In this document: one piece after another, positions 32,852 through 42,187 of the stretch
How the letters are laid out: every line of letters starts with the position of its first letter
How positions within the stretch are numbered: the first letter of the stretch is position 1
NCBI GenBank assembly: GCA_017473225.1
Contig: JAFUMG010000047.1
Coordinates: 1 to 47,126, forward strand
Source: Oscillospiraceae bacterium
Lineage (GTDB): Bacteria; Bacillota; Clostridia; Oscillospirales; Oscillospiraceae
Reading direction: 5' to 3'
DNA: 47,126 nt
Translations under genes and position numbers: made by a program
Notes under the pieces: model-generated
Database searches by the model: none
The model's input: only the letters and a program-made list of their open reading frames with translations
Told to the model about the DNA's origin: nothing

Positions 32852-35800
32852 ATGAAAAAACACGGCATTGGCAGTAGAATGATCTCACTGTTGCTGGTGT
32901 TGTCCATGGTCCTGGCCTGGGTCCCCATGACCGCCTTCGCGGCGGTGGGCGATCTGACCGCGGGCGATACCGGCTTGACTGGTGATATTGACACCAGCGA
33001 TGTCATCAGCCTGCCTATCAAGATTTATGACTACAACGCGGACGGCATGCTCTTCGAGTACGCGGAAACGCAGGCCAGTACTTCGGAAGATGCCTGGCTG
33101 CGTGAGGAGAATGTGTCCAAGCCCACTGCCACTGTGAAGACGGACTTTACCCTGGACAATACCAGCTATGCCGCGGTTGCGTATTCTGCTGCTACCTATA
33201 CTAGCGGCGCGGCAGTAAAAGGTAATACAGATACTATGAAGTGGCTGAAATGGGCAAAGGATAAGACCAGTGCCTGTCTCTCTGTCTTTGACCGTACAGA
33301 GGAAGGTTATGGTTCCACTTCTTACAAAGTCTCTGCAATTCGCTATCTGGCATTGGTTTACCGTTCTACTGGCGGAACGGCTTCCGATACTGCCCAGTTT
33401 GATATGTGGAACAGCACTACAAACGCTCGTACCAGTAAGGTGACGGTCACTTATGATAACCGCGGCACGACCTGGCGTTATATGATTGTAGACTTGACCA
33501 AGACCGGTGCAGCTACATCCGACGAGGTTACGGCTATTTATGGCTATCTGCCTGCCGGTACTGGTGTCGCGTTTGCGGGTTACTTCTCCACCGAAGCCGC
33601 GGCGAAGGCCTACGGCGAAAGCGCTCTGGAATACACCGGCCAGACTTACCACTATGCCGGTGATAACCGTGCGTTCGGCCTGCTCCGTTATTCCCGTACT
33701 ACAGCATATGATACCGAAACTATCAGCGATTGTTATGATTCTGCTGGCATCTATATGGCCAACACCTTTGGTGATGCTACGGAATTGAATGTTTCTATCC
33801 TGAATCTGGGATACGACTATCAGCTGAAAGGTATCATTGGCGATGACGGTATTGCAACCCTGGGTTTGCTGCAGCCCGAACTGGTCAACGGCCTGCCGGT
33901 ATATAAACAGGAAACGGTTGCTTATGTCGCACGACTGTTGAAGGATGCACTGGAAATTCCTGAAGTAGACTCTTCCACCGGCTACAGGAACTATCAGTAT
34001 GTTCAGGGCATTGCGGAAGCACGCTACGGCAATATCGACCTGGCCCAGTGGCTGCGTAATCATTGTACTAGTATGGGCACTTATGCGGCCTCCAGTCAGA
34101 AGAACCTGGTGGGCAAATGGGAAGACGTCAGCGGCAATATCACCACCTGGTATGACGCCGCGTACTTCATGCTTAACAGCATTTTTGTCAGCGGTTCTTA
34201 CAATACTGCGATGGACGATTATGATTACCTGGTCCTGAGCGCGGCTACCAACACGGATGGCAAGAAGATCTATGTCTTCGACGGCGGCTTCGCCACCAGC
34301 GCGACTCCTGCGAGTGCGACATCCGCGGTCAAGTACGACGAAACCAACAATACCATTCAGAATTCCTCCGGCCTGGGCAAGACCAGATTCTACTACGATG
34401 AGAACTTTACTCAAGCAACGACGACTTACTATCCCCTCCTGCCCATCGTGGATGAGAATGGCAAAAACACCAATGGCGTAACGGAATCTGTTTACTTCCT
34501 GGACCCCGGCGTTGCCAGCACCACCACCGGCGGCAATACCTATGTGAACCGTAACTACAACTACGTGATGGCTTCCAACGGCGAGTTCACCTATTATGCC
34601 GATGAAGACCTGTACTTCAACTTTGAAGGCGACGATGACGTTTACCTGTTCATCGACGGCAAACTGGTTCTGGACCTTGGCGGCGCGCACTCCATCACCA
34701 GCTATAAGCTGAACCTGAATGACTACGCCGACACCCTGGGTCTGGTGGATGGCGATACCTATGCCTTCGACTTCTACTACATGGAGCGTCATGGTGTCGG
34801 CGCCAACATGAGAGTTGAGACCAATATCCGTGTTACCAACCCCAGCATGGTCACTGAGAAGTCCGCCTATGTTGACGGCACTCAGATCGAGTATGGCGGC
34901 CTTGTCAACGCAAGCGGTATCGTGGAATATGGCTTCTCCATCACCAATAACGGCGAAGAGAACCTGTACAACATCGGCTTCACCGATGATGATATCGGCG
35001 TCAAGCTGGATCCCGAGAATGGTCTGACTGTTACCGGCGAGCGTGTTTACGACGTCAACGGCGGAACATTGGAGGCATCTGACCTGACCGCTGTGCTGTC
35101 CGGCGAGAATAAGAAGACCGGCCAGGTCTATGACCCCATCACCGTGACCTTCGCGGATAATAACGCACTGATTTGCTTTTTGCAAAACATCACCAGCGAG
35201 GCGGCCCTTAAGTCCGGCGACGGTCTGTGGGTAGGCTCCACCGTGGCCTTCCGGGGCATCGGCTATAAGCTGAGCGATGAACAGGTAAAAAGCGGCTGGT
35301 TCGACAATACTGTTCACTCTACGGCCACCAACCTTACCAAGTCCAAGACCCTGAGAGGCGAGGATGACATGCGTGTTTGCGTGCCTTCCGACCCCATGTA
35401 CTATCAGTGGGCAGACCACAAGCTGCAGATTTCCCTGACCAAGCTGATCGATGATATCCTTGCCGCAGCCAAGCAGGAGGGCAATACCCTGAAGGGTGAG
35501 GTCCCTGATCTGACTGCTGCAAGAGTGACCAATGTCGTGGAAGTCACCAAGGGCGGCTACGCGGCGGACTACGCGGCGGTCACCGTCAACAGTGATTTTA
35601 GCCTTACGGTCAACTATGCCGATGTCGGCTCCCATGTGTTCTACCTGAAGATCTACTACAAGGTTTCGGATACGAACTGGCCCAACGTCATCGTCCCCGT
35701 CGTTGTCAACGTCACCGATGTTGAGGACAGCGTCTATGTTCTGGACTACGGCCTGAGCGTGGACCTGACCGCGGGCACCGAGCTGACCAAGAACGACGTG

Positions 35801-37717
35801 GTGACTGTCCCCGGTCGTGAGACGGAATTCAGTGTCCTGGCAGTCGGTTCCAACGGCGCCTACAGCCTCAATGAGATCACCTTTACCACCGCCCAAAATA
35901 ATACCCTGAAAGCAACCTACGGCGACTTCGATTACGTCGATGGCACTGTCAAGTATACTCCCTTCGCCTTTATGGAGGGAATTGATACGGTTCAGATCGC
36001 CATGAATGTCTATGAGAAGGGCACTACCCCCTCCAAAATTACCGACACCCTGGACATCAACAACGAGGTCGAGATGTACAAGTCCATCTCCGTCCTCCCC
36101 GCTACCGTGGTCTACTACGAGGACTGCTTCCCTGCGATCACCTATACGGACACTTCTGTGAATGAAGCGAATGTCAATACCTTCGCGTCTCTGGGCAGCC
36201 AGTCCAACGACCAGTCTCAGGAATACGGCCAGGATGAATACTATCAGGATGATATGGCTGAGAGCGCCGGCTCCCTGACCACCATCACCATTAGCACTGT
36301 GTCTAAGGTCGCGTCCTTTGAATTCAATGGCACCGGCTTCGAGCTGATCGGCCGTACCAATGCCTATGATTCCGCGACTCTGACGGTCAAGGTCTACAAG
36401 TCTTCTGATGTGACGGACGGCGTGCCCAATGCAGGTGCAACCGCGGTCAAGTCTATCCCCGTCATCACCGAGTACGACAACGGCGCCGACGGCGGCAAGG
36501 AAGAGATCTACCAGGTCCCCGTCATCCGCGTGAAGGATCTGGATCTGGACACCTACACTGTCCAGATCACCGGCATCCCCGCCCGTGATTCCAATGGCAA
36601 TATTACTCCCACCAAGCTGTACGTCGACGGCCTGCGGATCTACCAGCCCCTGGGCGCTACCAACAATAACTACACCGCCGAAGAAAACGGCGCCCAGTTC
36701 ATCGAGATCCGTAATGAGATCATGACCGGTACCATCGCCGCTGCGGAGTTCGACGGAGAGACTTTGAAGGTCTCCACTTCCACTACCACCTGGACTGAGA
36801 AGTATCAGGAAGAAAACTATAGCGGAATTATCTATGAAGGTAATGAAGTCGACAGCATCGAGGAGTACCTGCTCCAGGGCCCCAACAATGAGGTCTATAT
36901 GACTGGCGACAGCACAACCGCTGCACTGGTATTCTATGTGGCTGAGGATGCCGATGCGACTGTGCACAATCTCCAGATCGCGGTTCACGCGGTCGACACC
37001 GGCTTGTTCTATGGCACAAATACCACCGGCATGAACGCGGATATTCAGTATGGTGTTCGGATGGCCGACGGCACTTATGCCTGGGTTTCTTTGGACACTG
37101 TGCAGAGCGGTACCGAACAGTACTACACCATCGATTACACCAAAGCCCCCTATACTGAGGGCAAGGGTTACCAGATCGCGGTCCGTGTTGAGCAGGTCAA
37201 TGACAATATTCCTGCCATGGCCTCCTTCACCAGCCTGAAGCTGAATGGTCTGACCCTGTCCAGCATCGGCGGCGAAGCTACCAATCTCACTTATGTGAAC
37301 GGTATTCTGTCTATCTACTATGATAAGATTACCAGCACGGACGAAAATAGCCCCTCCACCGCCAGCGTCATGGACGAGGAGATCCCCGCCAATGACGGCA
37401 TCGCCGTTGCCAGCGAGGTGACCACCGAATCCTCCGATAAGATGGATACCATCACCGGCAAGGTCGACGCCGCGATCAACGGCACCGCCGACACCAATGC
37501 TGTGGACGCCTCCGCCTATGTGGACTTCCAGTCCGTCAGCAAGCAGATGCGCTCCAATGTGATCGTCACCGCCGATGAGCTCGACGAGCCCGCCGCGGAT
37601 ACCCCCGTGGTCGATGAGCCGGAGACTCAGAGACCCGCTGCTTCCGACAACACCGGCCGCCAGCAGGTGATCAGCATGATCATCGCCCTGCTGAAGCTGG
37701 TCTGGGGCAGAAAGTAA
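32852..37717 (+). CDS. Giant exported protein with fibro-slime (PA14-like) domain
   Basis: 1621 residues from the ATG at 32852 (GTG at 32849 also possible; AGGAGG at 32837-32842). Signal peptide to about residue 31 (MTAFAA). Residues of about 545-665 match a fibro-slime domain: YFNFEGDDDVYLFIDGKL, LDLGGAH, FDFYYMERH, a carbohydrate-binding PA14-like fold. Beta-rich Ig-like modules follow, and residues of about 955-1470 share the VYYE...F...GTGF.L...TYTV...VDGLRI pattern with the sialidase at 10947. Unlike the sialidase it ends without SLH repeats, in a short hydrophobic helix and WGRK, so anchoring must differ. Probable adhesin or surface scaffold; no catalytic motif seen. Confidence 0.75.
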   Translation: MKKHGIGSRMISLLLVLSMVLAWVPMTAFAAVGDLTAGDTGLTGDIDTSDVISLPIKIYDYNADGMLFEYAETQASTSEDAWLREENVSKPTATVKTDFTLDNTSYAAVAYSAATYTSGAAVKGNTDTMKWLKWAKDKTSACLSVFDRTEEGYGSTSYKVSAIRYLALVYRSTGGTASDTAQFDMWNSTTNARTSKVTVTYDNRGTTWRYMIVDLTKTGAATSDEVTAIYGYLPAGTGVAFAGYFSTEAAAKAYGESALEYTGQTYHYAGDNRAFGLLRYSRTTAYDTETISDCYDSAGIYMANTFGDATELNVSILNLGYDYQLKGIIGDDGIATLGLLQPELVNGLPVYKQETVAYVARLLKDALEIPEVDSSTGYRNYQYVQGIAEARYGNIDLAQWLRNHCTSMGTYAASSQKNLVGKWEDVSGNITTWYDAAYFMLNSIFVSGSYNTAMDDYDYLVLSAATNTDGKKIYVFDGGFATSATPASATSAVKYDETNNTIQNSSGLGKTRFYYDENFTQATTTYYPLLPIVDENGKNTNGVTESVYFLDPGVASTTTGGNTYVNRNYNYVMASNGEFTYYADEDLYFNFEGDDDVYLFIDGKLVLDLGGAHSITSYKLNLNDYADTLGLVDGDTYAFDFYYMERHGVGANMRVETNIRVTNPSMVTEKSAYVDGTQIEYGGLVNASGIVEYGFSITNNGEENLYNIGFTDDDIGVKLDPENGLTVTGERVYDVNGGTLEASDLTAVLSGENKKTGQVYDPITVTFADNNALICFLQNITSEAALKSGDGLWVGSTVAFRGIGYKLSDEQVKSGWFDNTVHSTATNLTKSKTLRGEDDMRVCVPSDPMYYQWADHKLQISLTKLIDDILAAAKQEGNTLKGEVPDLTAARVTNVVEVTKGGYAADYAAVTVNSDFSLTVNYADVGSHVFYLKIYYKVSDTNWPNVIVPVVVNVTDVEDSVYVLDYGLSVDLTAGTELTKNDVVTVPGRETEFSVLAVGSNGAYSLNEITFTTAQNNTLKATYGDFDYVDGTVKYTPFAFMEGIDTVQIAMNVYEKGTTPSKITDTLDINNEVEMYKSISVLPATVVYYEDCFPAITYTDTSVNEANVNTFASLGSQSNDQSQEYGQDEYYQDDMAESAGSLTTITISTVSKVASFEFNGTGFELIGRTNAYDSATLTVKVYKSSDVTDGVPNAGATAVKSIPVITEYDNGADGGKEEIYQVPVIRVKDLDLDTYTVQITGIPARDSNGNITPTKLYVDGLRIYQPLGATNNNYTAEENGAQFIEIRNEIMTGTIAAAEFDGETLKVSTSTTTWTEKYQEENYSGIIYEGNEVDSIEEYLLQGPNNEVYMTGDSTTAALVFYVAEDADATVHNLQIAVHAVDTGLFYGTNTTGMNADIQYGVRMADGTYAWVSLDTVQSGTEQYYTIDYTKAPYTEGKGYQIAVRVEQVNDNIPAMASFTSLKLNGLTLSSIGGEATNLTYVNGILSIYYDKITSTDENSPSTASVMDEEIPANDGIAVASEVTTESSDKMDTITGKVDAAINGTADTNAVDASAYVDFQSVSKQMRSNVIVTADELDEPAADTPVVDEPETQRPAASDNTGRQQVISMIIALLKLVWGRK

Positions 37718-37734
37718 TCATTTATCGCACGGCA

Positions 37735-37756
37735 GGATGCGGCCCGCACCGCATCC
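37735..37756 (+). terminator. Hairpin after the fibro-slime gene
   Basis: 8-bp stem GGATGCGG/CCGCATCC with a 6-nt loop and no T-run; a weak terminator or attenuator at best. Confidence 0.35.
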
Positions 37757-37778
37757 CGCCTGTGCGTATCATGGGTTA

Positions 37779-37807
37779 TTGATTTCCCACAGCAAACGCT
37801 CCATAAT
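37779..37807 (+). promoter_or_regulatory. Candidate promoter of the GH20 gene
   Basis: TTGATT (37779-37784), 17-nt spacer, CATAAT (37802-37807), 35 nt upstream of the start. Confidence 0.5.
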
Positions 37808-37842
37808 AAAACACCTCCGGGTGTATAGAAAAGAAGTGTGTT

Positions 37843-40530
37843 ATGAGAAATAATTTTAAACGCCTGCTTGCCGCTGTCCTGACGATCGCCATGTTCGCAG
37901 GCTTCGCGATCCCCGCCAGCGCGGCCACCACGGTTTCTAACGTCGGAAGCCTGTGGGACGGCTTTACTTCCGGCTCCGGCACTTTTACTGTTACAGAAAC
38001 CAGCCGTGTGTTTGTGGTTGGTGATTCTGAGCCCACAGGTACAAAGCTGCAGACTGTTCAGCTGATCCAGCGCGAACTGAAGGCTCAGTTTGGATATGCG
38101 ATGGATCTGGTTTGGGGCCCCGCCAGCTATGCCAAGACCGGCGATATCGTTCTGAATCTGGATGCTTCCAGCGGTACTGGTACCGAAGGTTATAAGCTGG
38201 ATGTCAATGCCACCACCGCAACTGTTACTGCTGCGGATGTGGATGGCCTGATCTATGGCGCTAATAACCTGATCAAGTGTTTCCGTGCCGTGGGTGGCAA
38301 TTCCATTTCTGGTTTCAGCGGCGCAGACGCCCCCGATACCGTGGAGCGGACCGTTTCCCTGGACTGCGGCCGTAAATATCTGTCCGCGGAATGGATCAAG
38401 AACTTCATCCGCCAGATGTCCTGGATGGGTTATAATACTATTGAACTGCACTTCTCTGACGATGGCGGCTATCGTCTGGATATCTGGGATTCTGCATACT
38501 ATACCGATGGATTCAGGCCTACAAATGACTTCTCCTGGCTTTGCGGCAGCCATGTTCAGTCCTGGGTCAAAAATGGTAATGCGAACAATGACAATTATGA
38601 CTATCAGACTGATCCCGATGCAGGAAAGTATCTGAAAACCAGCGAAATCGTTGATATCCTGAAGGTTGCTAAGGAATACCACATTGATGTGATTCCTGCT
38701 TTTGACAGCCCTGCTCACATGGATTACATTACTTGGAAGTTCGAGCAGAACTATAAGAGTAATACATCCTACAGCTTTACATACGGCGGGAAAACCTGGT
38801 GCGCTTCCTCCACGAGTGGCTGCATCAATTACACTGGCAGAACAGGTGGTGCTACACCTCTGTGGCCCTACTACACGACTGTGGATATAACTTCTGGCAC
38901 CATGGGCGAGGCTTTTGTGCTGGCAATGTATGAGGATATTGCGGACTTCTTCAAGGTGTATGCTGGCTCTACTGACTTCTCCATTGGTGCGGATGAAGTT
39001 CAGTTGAATACAAGCAATCTCGCTTCTGGCTACAGCTATAAGTGGGACTATTCTAAGTTCGTTTCCTATATTAAAAAACTGAATGGGATTCTGAACGGTA
39101 AGAGATATACCATGCGTATGTTTAACGATTTCCTTGGTTCCACCAGCTATAATTACAGCTCCACGACCAGTACCAGTAATATTCATGATTTTGATACCAA
39201 TATTGAGATCATGTACTGGGATTCGCCCTTCGACCAGAATAGTGGCAATAATGGTACTGCCACTGTCAAGGCCAGCGTCCTGGCTAATGAAGGCTTCAAT
39301 CTGTATAACTGCATTCAGAGTAACTGCTACTATGTCCTGCGTGTTGCCAATTCTTCCACCGTTAGCAAGACCTATAAGTACATGGATGCCCGTAACCCTG
39401 ACAATCTGAACTGGAGCTTCAATTACAGTACCGAAGAGAAGATCTACACTACCTGGACTCCCAACGATATGGGCGAGAAGGGTAAGTACAGCACTACGGA
39501 TACAGTTTCCTCTATTGCGGGCGCATACTTCCTGATTTGGAACGACTATGCTTCCGTCAGCACCGAGTCTGAACTCTGGAACGGAGCGCCGGATAACACT
39601 GGCACCAATAATGGTGTTACCTACTATCTGCTGGACCGCATGGCCTCCAACATCATCAAGATGTGGAACTGGGATGTGGATGATTCTGTTTCCTACTCCA
39701 ATTTCAAGTCTGTCCGTGAGACCTTTGGCAATTTCCCCGGCTATACCTCCTGCTCCGCGGCAGCCAGCCTGCCCGCTGCGAGCTCCGCGACTCAGGCCTA
39801 CCTGGCTGACCACAGCGCGCTGGAAGCCGCTCTGGAAACCAAGGTCTCCAACACGGATGGCACTTACACCGCCGAGAGCTATGCCGCCTATGAGACTGCC
39901 TATGCTGCCGCTGAGACGGTCAACGCCAATTACGGCGCAACCGCTGATGAGATCCAGACCGCGATCACCAATTTGGAGAACGCCAAGGATGCTCTGACAG
40001 AAGTCAGCACTGATAACGGTGGCGACGAAGACACCGGCGATGACGTCGTGGTAGAGCTCGACCCTGCTTACGCCCAGGCCCGGCTGAATTATCTGACTGC
40101 TAATGCGTATACCCGGTTGGATGTCTATACGGAAGATTCCTGGAATGCATATCAGGCTGCGATTGAATCCGCCAAAGACACGAGTGGAAATGCAGATATC
40201 TCCGCACAGATCAAAGCAGTGGAATCCGCGATGAGCGGACTGGTGGCAACTAGTGATAACACTGAGATCATCCAGATCGTCAAGCTGACCAAGACGGTCC
40301 GCCAGGGCAAGCAGGTCGGTCTGAAGGTCATCACCACCCCTGATGTCGCGGAACTGACTATTGACGATGTTTCGAATCTGACCGTGTGCACCGGCAAGGT
40401 CCAGACCCTGAATACCGGCGATACCGTCAAGATCTGGCTGGTCTATTTCCCGGCTTCTACTGCTGGTGAGATTGAGTATACGATCCACGCCGGCACCGAA
40501 ATTCAGACAGTTTCTGTGACCATCAAGTAA
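37843..40530 (+). CDS. Exported GH20 beta-N-acetylhexosaminidase / lacto-N-biosidase type
   Basis: 895 residues. Signal peptide 1-27 (IPASAA). Residues of about 30-155 form the GH20 accessory domain; the catalytic barrel from about 165 has LDCGRKYLS, MSWMGYNTIELHFSDDGGYRLD, VIPAFDSPAHM and IGADEV with the catalytic pair Asp384-Glu385. The NTIELHFSDD and DCGRKY segments resemble bifidobacterial lacto-N-biosidases, so milk or mucin type-1 chains are likely targets, though plain GlcNAc or GalNAc release is possible. The C-terminus has two FIVAR-like helical modules (about 652-720 and 740-805) and an Ig-like end. No SLH or LPXTG anchor is seen. Works naturally with the sialidase at 10947. Confidence 0.87.
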   Translation: MRNNFKRLLAAVLTIAMFAGFAIPASAATTVSNVGSLWDGFTSGSGTFTVTETSRVFVVGDSEPTGTKLQTVQLIQRELKAQFGYAMDLVWGPASYAKTGDIVLNLDASSGTGTEGYKLDVNATTATVTAADVDGLIYGANNLIKCFRAVGGNSISGFSGADAPDTVERTVSLDCGRKYLSAEWIKNFIRQMSWMGYNTIELHFSDDGGYRLDIWDSAYYTDGFRPTNDFSWLCGSHVQSWVKNGNANNDNYDYQTDPDAGKYLKTSEIVDILKVAKEYHIDVIPAFDSPAHMDYITWKFEQNYKSNTSYSFTYGGKTWCASSTSGCINYTGRTGGATPLWPYYTTVDITSGTMGEAFVLAMYEDIADFFKVYAGSTDFSIGADEVQLNTSNLASGYSYKWDYSKFVSYIKKLNGILNGKRYTMRMFNDFLGSTSYNYSSTTSTSNIHDFDTNIEIMYWDSPFDQNSGNNGTATVKASVLANEGFNLYNCIQSNCYYVLRVANSSTVSKTYKYMDARNPDNLNWSFNYSTEEKIYTTWTPNDMGEKGKYSTTDTVSSIAGAYFLIWNDYASVSTESELWNGAPDNTGTNNGVTYYLLDRMASNIIKMWNWDVDDSVSYSNFKSVRETFGNFPGYTSCSAAASLPAASSATQAYLADHSALEAALETKVSNTDGTYTAESYAAYETAYAAAETVNANYGATADEIQTAITNLENAKDALTEVSTDNGGDEDTGDDVVVELDPAYAQARLNYLTANAYTRLDVYTEDSWNAYQAAIESAKDTSGNADISAQIKAVESAMSGLVATSDNTEIIQIVKLTKTVRQGKQVGLKVITTPDVAELTIDDVSNLTVCTGKVQTLNTGDTVKIWLVYFPASTAGEIEYTIHAGTEIQTVSVTIK

Positions 40531-40546
40531 ATCCGATTGCTCCATA

Positions 40547-40574
40547 AAAAGCTCCCTCGAAAGAGGGAGCTTTT
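40547..40574. terminator. Intrinsic terminator after the GH20 gene
   Basis: 12-bp stem AAAAGCTCCCTC/GAGGGAGCTTTT with a GAAA loop; bidirectional by sequence. Confidence 0.88.
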
Positions 40575-40591
40575 GCATATCCGGGAAGTTT

Positions 40592-40779
40592 AAATTGTAG
40601 TTTAGCGTTCCCTTACGCAACGCAGCTGTCATCCCGAGCGGAATGAAATGGAGTCGAGGGATCTACGCATTTCGTTGAGATTTGCGGTATAATCAGTGCC
40701 AAGATCCCTCGACTCGCTGACGCTCGCTCGGGATGACAGCGTTGTTGGTAATTTGCAGACCGTACGATGAACTACAATT
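40592..40779. repeat. Palindromic intergenic element (element D)
   Basis: Bounded by AAATTGTAGTTT (40592-40603) and GAACTACAATT (40769-40779). Inside are perfect inverted arms GCTGTCATCCCGAGCG (40625-40640) and CGCTCGGGATGACAGC (40725-40740), and a second perfect pair GAGTCGAGGGATCT (40651-40664) / AGATCCCTCGACTC (40702-40715). Different core from elements A-C and E but the same outer 12-mer. The 364-bp gap 40531-40894 holds the terminator, this element and the promoter at 40831. Confidence 0.78.
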
Positions 40780-40830
40780 CAAAATCCCCACCATCCCTTG
40801 TCGATCTGAACCTCCAGCGGGGGCTTGTGA

Positions 40831-40859
40831 TTTACTTTTTCCGGCGATGGTGCTATAAT
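40831..40859 (+). promoter_or_regulatory. Candidate promoter of the VanZ-like gene
   Basis: TTTACT (40831-40836), 17-nt spacer, TATAAT (40854-40859), 35 nt before the start. Confidence 0.55.
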
Positions 40860-40894
40860 AGGCAAAACAACAGCTTCGGATATGTGGGATTGCG

Positions 40895-41428
40895 ATGATG
40901 AATACATTTTTGATTTGGTTTTACTGTCTGGATATGCCTGAGGCGCTGGCGCTGATCCTCTGCGCGACGGGGGTATTTCTGTGGCTTCGGGCCCGGTTCG
41001 GCGGGAGGAGCGTCTGGAAACCCACGGTTTTCTGTCTGCTGGTACTGTGGCTTGTGCTGGTTTTGAGCATGACGATCGTCAGGCGGGAAAGCGCCCTGCG
41101 GCAGGAGAATTCCTTGATCCCCTTTTATTCCTACTATTCGGTCCTGCGGGGCGCCAATAAGGAATTGATCCGCAGCAATCTGATGAATGTGCTCCTGTTC
41201 TACCCGGCGGGGCTCCTGCTGGGGGCCCTGCTGCCGGAGGGATGGAAGCCCTGGAAACGGGTACTGCTGGCCGCCGCCGCTGCCCTGACCCTGAGCTTTC
41301 TCATCGAGATGGCCCAGTATTGCTTCCGGCTCGGCATCGCGGAGACGGATGATGTGATCCACAATACCCTGGGCGCTTTTCTTGGGGCCCTGGCCCTGGG
41401 GCTGCCGCTGGAATTGAAGAGGGAATGA
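40895..41428 (+). CDS. VanZ-like membrane protein
   Basis: 177 residues; two adjacent ATGs (40895, 40898) with only a weak ribosome site. About four to five hydrophobic helices, and the VanZ pattern: SLIPFYSYYSVLRG, NLMNVLLFYPAGLLLG, SFLIEMAQYCFRLGIAETDDVIHNTLGAFLGA. VanZ proteins modestly raise teicoplanin tolerance in Tn1546; most chromosomal homologs are of unknown function. No van genes are near, so no resistance is implied. Ended by a hairpin at 41437. Confidence 0.85.
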   Translation: MMNTFLIWFYCLDMPEALALILCATGVFLWLRARFGGRSVWKPTVFCLLVLWLVLVLSMTIVRRESALRQENSLIPFYSYYSVLRGANKELIRSNLMNVLLFYPAGLLLGALLPEGWKPWKRVLLAAAAALTLSFLIEMAQYCFRLGIAETDDVIHNTLGAFLGALALGLPLELKRE

Positions 41429-41436
41429 CGGTAAAT

Positions 41437-41469
41437 GCCGCCCTGTCCACATTGGTGGAGCGGGGCGGC
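41437..41469 (+). terminator. Intrinsic terminator after the VanZ-like gene
   Basis: GCCGCCC (41437-41443) pairs with GGGCGGC (41463-41469), with an inner TCCAC/GTGGA pair, followed by TTTGCTTTT. Confidence 0.75.
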
Positions 41470-41548
41470 TTTGCTTTTGGGGCGGCCTGCGAAAGGGCAG
41501 GCAAATGGACGGGCCCTGGCGAATAGACTGCCATCGGAGGTGATGCGT

Positions 41549-42187
41549 ATGCTGGCCGCCGCATGGCTGATGCTGAGCACGCTGCTGTATTCCCTGCAGC
41601 TGAGCACCGGCTCCTTCCCAAAGCCCCTGACGCCGGAGGAGGAGCGGCATTATCTGGAATTATCAGCCCAGGGTGATCTGGAAGCGCGGAACATACTGAT
41701 CGAACGCAACCTGCGCCTGGTGGCGCACATTATGAAAAAATACTACGCCCAGACATCGGACCAGGAGGATCTGATCTCCATCGGGACCATCGGTCTGATC
41801 AAGGGGATCACCACCTTCGACGCGTCCAAGGGTGCGAGACTGGCGACCTACGCGGCCCGGTGTGTGGAGAACGAGATCCTGATGCACTTCCGCTCCCAGC
41901 GGAAAAGCGCCCAGGATGTCTCGCTGTCGGATTACATTGAGACAGGAACAGACGGCGCGGCGCTGTCGCTGATGGATGTGGTCAGCGACGAAGGGGACCT
42001 GCTGGAGCAGGTCAGTCTGCGGGAATCGGTGCAGCATCTGCGGCGGGCCGTGGATACCTGCCTGACGGAGCAGGAGCGGCAGGTGGTGGTTCTGCGCTAT
42101 GGTCTGAACGGCAGCGCGCCGCTGCGCCAGCGGGAAGTGGCGAAGCACACCGGCATCAGCAGGAGCTATGTATCCCGCCGCGCTTAA
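41549..42187 (+). CDS. sigK: Sporulation sigma factor K, 3' end replaced by an inserted element
   Basis: 212 residues as it stands. The ATG at 41549 has GGAGG eight bases upstream. The hydrophobic start (MLAAAWLMLSTLLYSLQ) followed by TGSFPKPLTPEEE is the pro-sequence of sigma-K. Region 2 (ARNILIERNLRLVAHI, DLISIGTIGLIKGI, ATYAARCVENEIL) and region 4 (LTEQERQVVVLRYGL, QREVAKHTGISRSYVSR) are present. In intact SigK the motif SYVSR continues with IEKRAL-type sequence for about 25 more residues; here it runs RA and stops, exactly where a 17-bp direct repeat begins and the base composition changes. So the final helix region is missing and mother-cell transcription is probably lost unless the element excises, as skin does in other sporeformers. 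Confidence 0.82.
   Translation: MLAAAWLMLSTLLYSLQLSTGSFPKPLTPEEERHYLELSAQGDLEARNILIERNLRLVAHIMKKYYAQTSDQEDLISIGTIGLIKGITTFDASKGARLATYAARCVENEILMHFRSQRKSAQDVSLSDYIETGTDGAALSLMDVVSDEGDLLEQVSLRESVQHLRRAVDTCLTEQERQVVVLRYGLNGSAPLRQREVAKHTGISRSYVSRRA

Noticed and set aside
32885-36988. Long open antisense frame across the fibro-slime gene
   Set aside because: Same reason: the sense gene has a signal peptide and recognisable domains, and the antisense product looks like shadow translation.
37627-40632. Long open antisense frame across the GH20 gene
   Set aside because: The sense frame carries all GH20 motifs including the catalytic Asp-Glu pair.
40895-41428. Glycopeptide resistance gene
   Set aside because: VanZ-like proteins are common chromosomal genes, and no vanHAX or regulator genes are nearby.
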